This document shows, piece by piece, positions 59,240-64,000 of a stretch of 64,000 nt of DNA. The stretch is from an uncultured Vampirovibrio sp. GTDB taxonomy: Bacteria > Cyanobacteriota > Vampirovibrionia > Gastranaerophilales > Gastranaerophilaceae. The notes beneath the pieces are model-generated. The model saw only the letters and a program-made list of their open reading frames with translations, had not been told where the DNA came from and did no database searches. Made by a program: the position numbers and the translations under genes. Positions within the stretch are counted from its first letter, which is position 1. Each line of letters opens with the position of its first letter. The stretch is from positions 186,001 through 250,000 of the forward strand of contig CAJTLG010000001.1 of assembly GCA_910577395.1 (NCBI GenBank). Reading direction: 5' to 3'.

Positions 59240-59939
59240 TAGAAGAAAAGAGTTAGATGAATTTGCAAGTAAATTTGGTTTAAAATTTGATAATTTTGAG
59301 CTTTTAAATCAGGCATTTGTACACACATCATATACAAACGAGAATAATATTGATGTATTAGAGTCTTACGAAAGACTTGAATTCCTTGGGGATGCGGTTT
59401 TAAAAATAGCAATTAGCGAATTTTTGTACAAAAAATTTCATCATCTAAGAGAGGGTGAGCTTACAAAGCACCGTTCCTGGGTGGTTTCTGATAAGGAGCT
59501 TGCTATTCTTGCGCAAAAGACAGGTTTTTCTAAATTAATCTTGCTTGGTAAAAATGAAGAAAGTCTTGGCGGCAGGGACAAGCCTTCAATTTTAGCTTGT
59601 TCTTTTGAAGCATTTTTGGGTGCCGTTTTTCTTGAATATAAACATCTCGGTCTTAAGGCGGTTTCGGATTTTTTAATTGATAATTTTGAAGACGATTTTT
59701 TAAATGCAAAACTTCATAATTATAAGGCAATTTTACAAGAATATACACAAAGCAAGACTCATAAATTGCCTGTTTACAGGGTATTGGATGAATCTGGCAT
59801 GCCTCACGATAAAACATACGTTATTGGTATTTATTATAACGATGTTTTAATTGCCCAAGGGCAGGGTAAATCAAAAAAAGATGCTGAACAGGCTGCAGCA
59901 AAGCTTGGGCTTGAATTTTTAAATGTTAAGGTTGAATAG
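59223..59939 (+). CDS. rnc: Ribonuclease III
   Basis: A 238-residue double-strand-specific endoribonuclease. The RNase III signature ERLEFLGDAVLKIAI and the second acidic cluster (DKPSILACSFEAFLGAVFLE, with E and D of the Mg2+ site) form the catalytic domain. A C-terminal dsRNA-binding domain (YKAILQEYTQSKTHKLPVYR to KKDAEQAAAKLGLEFL) follows. It processes rRNA precursors and structured mRNAs. ATG at 59223 is used; a GTG three codons earlier is in frame. It overlaps the cdsA end and is followed at once by rpe. Confidence 0.94.
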   Translation: MDISADRRKELDEFASKFGLKFDNFELLNQAFVHTSYTNENNIDVLESYERLEFLGDAVLKIAISEFLYKKFHHLREGELTKHRSWVVSDKELAILAQKTGFSKLILLGKNEESLGGRDKPSILACSFEAFLGAVFLEYKHLGLKAVSDFLIDNFEDDFLNAKLHNYKAILQEYTQSKTHKLPVYRVLDESGMPHDKTYVIGIYYNDVLIAQGQGKSKKDAEQAAAKLGLEFLNVKVE

Positions 59940-59940
59940 T

Positions 59941-60582
59941 ATGAATATAGTATCACCCTCAATATTATCTGCAGATTTTGCAAATTTGCAAAAAGAAATT
60001 TTAAAAACGGAAAATTTCGGTGCGAAGTGGTGTCATATTGATGTTATGGATGGGCATTTTGTGCCCAATATTACAATAGGCGCACCCGTTGTTAAATCCC
60101 TTAAAAATGCTGTAAAGGCCAAGCTGGATGTACATTTGATGATTGAAAATCCGCTCAAATATATACCGGATTTCATTTCTGCAGGTTCTGATATTATTAC
60201 ATTTCATATTGAGGCCTCAAAAGGCAGTGCTAGTGAATGTATAAAACTGATAAAAGATGCGGGAAAACTTGCAGGTATTTCAATTAAACCGGGTACGCCT
60301 GTAAACGATATAAAAGAATATCTTTCACTTTTGGATATGGTGCTTGTAATGACGGTTGAGCCTGGATTTTCCGGGCAAAAATTCATGCCGGATGCCGCAA
60401 AGAAAATTAAAGAAATTAAAAGCCTTGCGTCAGATAAGCTTATAATACAGGTAGACGGCGGCATAAACGCTGATACTGCAAAAATTTGCGCAGATTATGG
60501 GGCAAATTGTTTTGTTGCAGGGAACTATGTTTACAAAAATCCTGATATGGAAAATGCTATAAAGTCATTACTTGCGGTGTGA
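59941..60582 (+). CDS. rpe: Ribulose-phosphate 3-epimerase
   Basis: A 213-residue TIM-barrel enzyme interconverting ribulose 5-phosphate and xylulose 5-phosphate. PSILSADFANLQKE at the N-terminus, HIDVMDGHFVPNITIG with the metal-binding His and Asp, VHLMIENPLKYI, VEPGFSGQKF and VDGGINADTAK are all present. ATG 59941 is chosen one base past the rnc stop; upstream frame shares the rnc 3' end. It is the last well-known gene of the pyrH run. With KdsD it draws on the pentose-phosphate pool. Confidence 0.94.
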   Translation: MNIVSPSILSADFANLQKEILKTENFGAKWCHIDVMDGHFVPNITIGAPVVKSLKNAVKAKLDVHLMIENPLKYIPDFISAGSDIITFHIEASKGSASECIKLIKDAGKLAGISIKPGTPVNDIKEYLSLLDMVLVMTVEPGFSGQKFMPDAAKKIKEIKSLASDKLIIQVDGGINADTAKICADYGANCFVAGNYVYKNPDMENAIKSLLAV

Positions 60583-60583
60583 T

Positions 60584-61276
60584 ATGGGTTTATTTACCTT
60601 TGTAAAGAATGAGCTTAATAAGTATTCAGAGCTTAAATATAAAAAGTTTTCTTCTTCGTTAATACCAGGTACTTGCAATATTTTGGGTGTACGTATTCCC
60701 AATTTAAGAAAGATTGCAAAAATAATTACACAAGACGATTGGCAAAAATTCTTGAATGATTATAAAGAAGACTTTATGGAAGAAACAATGCTAAAAGGGC
60801 TTGTTATTACCTATCTGAAAGAAGATTTTGATACAATGCTTGAGCTTGTATCTGATTTTAGCGGCAAAATAAATAACTGGGCGGTTTGTGATACATTTTG
60901 CATGGGGCTTAAATTTGTGAATAAAAACAAGGCGATTGTTTTTGATTTTCTGCAGCCGTATTTAAAATCCAAAAAGGAATATAAAATCAGGTTTGGTGTA
61001 GTTGCTTTACTTGCCCATTTTATCGACGATGATTATATTGACAAGGTTTTGGAAATACTGTTTAATTTAAAATCGGATGATTATTATGCGCAAATGGGAA
61101 TAGCCTGGGCAATTTCCGTTTGTTATGTGAAATATCCGCTAAAAACTTTACCTTACATTGAAAATAACACTTTGGATGATTTTACACACAACAAAGCTAT
61201 TTCAAAAATAATTGAATCATACAGGGTATCAAAAGAGGATAAAAACAAACTCCGCTTTTTGAAACGCTGTAAATGA
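60584..61276 (+). CDS. DNA alkylation repair (AlkD-like) protein
   Basis: A 230-residue all-helical HEAT-like protein of the DNA alkylation repair family. The start MGLFTFVKNELNKYSELKY and NILGVRIPNLRKIAKII match AlkC/AlkD proteins; NWAVCDTFC and the C-terminal GIAWAISVCYVKYPLKT are also typical, with the W and D residues of the base-excision site. AlkD removes N3- and N7-alkyl purines without base flipping. A bare HEAT protein is the alternative. It starts two bases after rpe and converges with the next gene. Confidence 0.82.
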   Translation: MGLFTFVKNELNKYSELKYKKFSSSLIPGTCNILGVRIPNLRKIAKIITQDDWQKFLNDYKEDFMEETMLKGLVITYLKEDFDTMLELVSDFSGKINNWAVCDTFCMGLKFVNKNKAIVFDFLQPYLKSKKEYKIRFGVVALLAHFIDDDYIDKVLEILFNLKSDDYYAQMGIAWAISVCYVKYPLKTLPYIENNTLDDFTHNKAISKIIESYRVSKEDKNKLRFLKRCK

Positions 61277-61278
61277 TT

Positions 61279-62871
61279 TTATTTTAATAAATCTTTTAGT
61301 GTTAAGTTATTGCCAAGGATTTTGGTTCGAATTTTTGTTTCCTCTTTAGTCGATCCTGTTGTGCAGCCTTCTACACCCAGGAAAATATCATAACTTCCGT
61401 TGATACTAGGGTCTTGTCGGCCTTGTCCGTCTGGTTTGTGTTTAAGATTTGTATAATAGTCAAACGTTCCATATCTATAAGTCTCAGCTTTCTTTTTGTA
61501 AATTTCTGTTCCGTCAGGCAATATTTCGCAACCTTCACTAAATGCAGGAATTATTTGCTGATTAACCCTTTCACCGCTTGCAATTTTTTTCATTTCTTCT
61601 AACGACAGTAATGTAGTATCATCTGAAAGTTTGCTGTCCCCTAGTATAATTTTCTTTTTAATTATTGTGTGCCCGTCAGTACAGCTGTATTCTTCCTGAT
61701 ATTTATTCAATATCGGTGCGAAACTAACTTTGCCATTCCGCTCATCGCCGTTAAAATAATAACCAAAAACGTATGAGCTTTGGACTTGTGGTGTTTCATA
61801 CACCCTATCATATTTTAAGGTATTTGAATCTGTTTTTTCGTATCCTTCAAAATAACTTTTTGCTTCAAAAAAGTCTTGAGATTTGTTATATATTCCTTCA
61901 AGTCTTGTTTTATTTTCATAATCCGTTACGGTTAAATGATTGTGTTTATCTAATGTGATTTCCTTTAAAAGTTTGTCGTCCGGTCCATAATCTTTAATAA
62001 CTTTGGAACCGTCTTCTAAAGTTATGCCTTCGCCATTGTTGAATCTTTCCATTACGCTCTTATATGTTTCTTGAAAACCGGGAATTTTTTCCCTGAATTC
62101 CAATTCTTTTTCATAAGCAAATCTTGAATATTCAAGAGCATCTTTATTATATTGCTCTTCTATTTGAGTAATTTTTTGTTTAATTTTATCTACATTCTCC
62201 TTTTGCCCTGCATTTAAATATTTAGTATCAAAGTCTTCTTTAACACGTAATATATTACTATTCATTAAATCGTTGTATGCATCCTGTTTTTCTTTCACCG
62301 CTTCGCGTATTTTTTCAAGGTCAATCTCGTTTGTATTTTCACCACTATTTATTTTAACTGCTTTGATTTCACCTTTGTCTGATGTTGTATAAAGTTTTTC
62401 AAAGCCCCCATCTCCTTCAACCAACGATTTTTTAATAATTCCGTTTTCGTATTCTATTGTAATATTGTTACCCTTTTTATTTGTAGTTTTAAATATGCCT
62501 GAAAACGGACTGTTATCCGCATATAATGCTTTTCCTTTTTCAAATTTTACATTTTCAGCCAAATTATTATTTTTATCAAAAAATCCCTTTAAGCCTTCAT
62601 TTGGCAAAATATTAAGTTTATTTTTTCCTCTAATATATAGTGCTATTCCGCCGGCTATAGCAGCTAAAACTGTTGCGCCACCTATTATTGCCTTTTTCTT
62701 GTTTATTTGCTTTCCTGCGATTGTTAAATAATCACCTTTTGCTGTTTTCTTATTGTCAACCGCACCTTCATTTACGTCAGGTTGAATATTTGTATCAGAT
62801 GCAGACATAGAAGGTGTTGTGTATAATTCTGCAAAAGTCGCTAAGTTAGGCTTCTCGGCACCATAGTTCAT
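61279..62871 (-). CDS. Membrane protein of the TFAELY/INKKK family (paralogue 3)
   Basis: The longest family member, 530 residues. TFAELY at 12-17, VDNKK at 38-42, GDYLTIAGKQINKKK at 46-60 and a transmembrane helix at 61-80. The remaining 450 residues are predicted to lie outside; they hold a helical segment (about 170-270) between beta-rich stretches that repeat E-N-G or D-G turns (IEYENGIIKKS, TLEDGSKVIKDYGPD), like YwqK/MORN-type repeats. The C-terminal part has two Cys (ILPD-neighbouring CEILPDGTE and VEGCTTGST). AAGGAAAA precedes the ATG. No enzyme motif. Function unknown. Confidence 0.8.
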   Translation of the reverse strand: MNYGAEKPNLATFAELYTTPSMSASDTNIQPDVNEGAVDNKKTAKGDYLTIAGKQINKKKAIIGGATVLAAIAGGIALYIRGKNKLNILPNEGLKGFFDKNNNLAENVKFEKGKALYADNSPFSGIFKTTNKKGNNITIEYENGIIKKSLVEGDGGFEKLYTTSDKGEIKAVKINSGENTNEIDLEKIREAVKEKQDAYNDLMNSNILRVKEDFDTKYLNAGQKENVDKIKQKITQIEEQYNKDALEYSRFAYEKELEFREKIPGFQETYKSVMERFNNGEGITLEDGSKVIKDYGPDDKLLKEITLDKHNHLTVTDYENKTRLEGIYNKSQDFFEAKSYFEGYEKTDSNTLKYDRVYETPQVQSSYVFGYYFNGDERNGKVSFAPILNKYQEEYSCTDGHTIIKKKIILGDSKLSDDTTLLSLEEMKKIASGERVNQQIIPAFSEGCEILPDGTEIYKKKAETYRYGTFDYYTNLKHKPDGQGRQDPSINGSYDIFLGVEGCTTGSTKEETKIRTKILGNNLTLKDLLK

Positions 62872-62990
62872 TTTTATTTTTCCTTATTTTGCTATTAAGA
62901 TAAACATATTTTCCAATATATTTAGTTAAAACATAAATAGTTGTTTTCTTGCCTTTGTTAATGATTTTTGTGAAGTTTTGTATATTAAAT

Positions 62991-63587
62991 TTACTTCCTA
63001 ACCGAAAACTCACATCCGCAGTAGGTTTGTTTGTACATACCGTTAAAATTTGCAATTTTTTGTGTCATGTTAAAACCATTGTTTTTTTTGAAATCAAACG
63101 GTGAAAAATCTACACCAACCTCTTTTTCGGCTTTAAATCCTTCCATAAAAACATTGTCTGATATTTTGTGCGGGCTTACGGTTAATGTGGTTGTGAATTT
63201 TTTAAAACCAAGCTCTTTTGCCTTTTTGGCAGTTTTAAGCAGTCTAAACTCAAAACATTTGTTGCATCTTAAACCCTTTTCAGGTTCTTCCTCCAAGCCT
63301 TTTACGGTTTGATAGAATATTTCAGGCTCATAGTTTTCTTCAATATAACCAAAATCATATTTTTCACAATATTTTTTTAATTCGTCTCTGCGTCTGTTAT
63401 ATTCTTCAATGGGGTAAATATTCGGGTTGTAAAAATATGCTGTTGGCAGATAGCCAAGCATCTTTAAAAACTGCGAAGGGTATCCAAAACATACAGCACA
63501 ACAGCAGTGTACAAGTATCTTTCTGTCTTCTTCTTTTAAATCCTTTTTGTCATACAGACATTTTATATTATCATAAAATTCTGCCAT
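62991..63587 (-). CDS. queH: Epoxyqueuosine reductase QueH
   Basis: A 198-residue member of the DUF208 family, the non-B12 QueH that reduces epoxyqueuosine to queuosine in tRNA. The conserved cysteines are in VHCCCAVC near the N-terminus, RCNKCFEFRL in the middle and YCGCEFSVR at the C-terminus, binding a 4Fe-4S cluster and a second metal. The ATG overlaps the stop of the upstream DsbA-like gene by one base (TAATG), so the two are coupled. Having QueH rather than QueG suits an anaerobe. queA/tgt are not visible. Confidence 0.93.
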   Translation of the reverse strand: MAEFYDNIKCLYDKKDLKEEDRKILVHCCCAVCFGYPSQFLKMLGYLPTAYFYNPNIYPIEEYNRRRDELKKYCEKYDFGYIEENYEPEIFYQTVKGLEEEPEKGLRCNKCFEFRLLKTAKKAKELGFKKFTTTLTVSPHKISDNVFMEGFKAEKEVGVDFSPFDFKKNNGFNMTQKIANFNGMYKQTYCGCEFSVRK

Positions 63588-64000
63588 TATTTTTCGCGCC
63601 TGTGTCTGTTTTCTGCCTGGTGTACAAGTGTCTTTAGCCTGTAATAAGGCATTGCACTCATATGGGCAATATCATCAATAACAATGGTGGGTGTTCCTTT
63701 AATGCCAAAATTTATTGCTTTTTCTATTTGTTTTGTTAAATCACTGTTGACTTCATCAGAATAAGCATCACTGTACAGCTTGCTTTTATCTATATTGATA
63801 ACATTGGCAAGATTTAATATTTCTTCTTCATTCCTTGGTGTGTTATCATATATTGCACTTGCCATATCCCAGTATGCACCCTGCCTTTCTGCTGCAAGAG
63901 CATACCTTGAAAGCAAACATGCCCCGGGATGAATGCTTTGTTTTATAAGCGGGTTGCATTCGCTGTCAAGCGGGAAATTCATATGGTATACAATAATATC
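63587..64000 (-). CDS. DsbA-family thiol oxidoreductase (5' end beyond the window)
   Basis: Only the last 137 residues are present; the frame is open to the window edge, so the true start lies beyond 64000. The visible part has the DsbA/thioredoxin_4 pattern: IVYHMNFPLDSECN, then HPGACLLSRYALAAERQGAY, a helical insertion and GIKGTPTIVIDD with the conserved cis-Pro after Thr. The catalytic CxxC would be upstream, outside the window. It may be the DsbA-like part of a VKOR-DsbA fusion as in cyanobacterial relatives, but this cannot be seen. Coupled to queH by an overlapping stop/start. Confidence 0.8.
   Translation of the reverse strand, partial: DIIVYHMNFPLDSECNPLIKQSIHPGACLLSRYALAAERQGAYWDMASAIYDNTPRNEEEILNLANVINIDKSKLYSDAYSDEVNSDLTKQIEKAINFGIKGTPTIVIDDIAHMSAMPYYRLKTLVHQAENRHRREK

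Noticed and set aside
61321..61340. GGTTCGAA sequence resembling a tRNA T-loop
   Set aside because: Inside the coding sequence of paralogue 3; no acceptor or anticodon stems around it. No tRNA seen elsewhere in the window.
1..64000. Prophage, insertion sequence, integron or CRISPR array
   Set aside because: No integrase, transposase, phage structural, cas gene or regularly spaced repeat was found on either strand.

Overview
The window is A+T-rich, densely coded bacterial chromosome with short intergenic gaps. I saw no tRNA, rRNA, CRISPR array, insertion sequence or prophage. The genes indicate an anaerobic Gram-negative-type cell. It has an outer membrane (BamA/Omp85, the Kdo pathway genes kdsD and kdsC), peptidoglycan synthesis (murC, murB, ddl, ftsQ) and a four-subunit 2-oxoacid:ferredoxin oxidoreductase. 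This gene set, together with several lineage-type hypothetical proteins carrying a short N-terminal [ST]-F-x-[GAS] motif, best fits a gut Gastranaerophilales/'Melainabacteria' (non-photosynthetic relatives of Cyanobacteria). That assignment is inference from gene content and remembered protein style; no marker tree could be run.

Layout. 1-9 kb: membrane proteins of unknown function, gyrA, bamA, a sigma-factor-like protein and a tandem pair of related membrane proteins. 9-19 kb: leuA, a class A beta-lactamase, eda, kdsD-kdsC, a degenerate REC-GGDEF protein, a GT39-type glycosyltransferase, clpP and a FAD oxidoreductase. 20-25 kb: a co-directional block NfeD, SPFH protein, response regulator, histidine kinase, tadA, TIGR02757. 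25-32 kb: nadB-nadC, NADH-oxidase-family flavoprotein, rsmD, EF-hand protein, gatA, yraN. 32-38 kb: a RelA/SpoT-synthetase-like protein, korABCD, a membrane protein of a three-member family and two tiny genes. 38-48 kb: U32 peptidase, three unknown genes, pgeF/aroA/speE, engB, a DUF2344 protein and RNase G. 48-64 kb: small unknown genes, a processive glycosyltransferase followed by murC-murB-ddl-ftsQ, then pyrH-frr-cdsA-rnc-rpe-alkD-like, the third family member, queH and a partial DsbA-like gene.

Most of the window is housekeeping. The parts that stand out are: (1) at least seven otherwise unrelated, mostly unknown proteins with the same short [ST]-F-x-[GAS] motif near the N-terminus, including a RelA/SpoT-like enzyme and an unlisted 56-residue protein; (2) a three-member family of single-pass membrane proteins sharing an N-terminal tail (TFAELY ... 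AGKxINKKK) but with different C-terminal domains; (3) six genes whose -10 hexamer ends exactly six bases before the start codon with no ribosome-binding site, as expected for leaderless mRNAs. None of these is proved by sequence reading alone; each has a simple decisive test given below.
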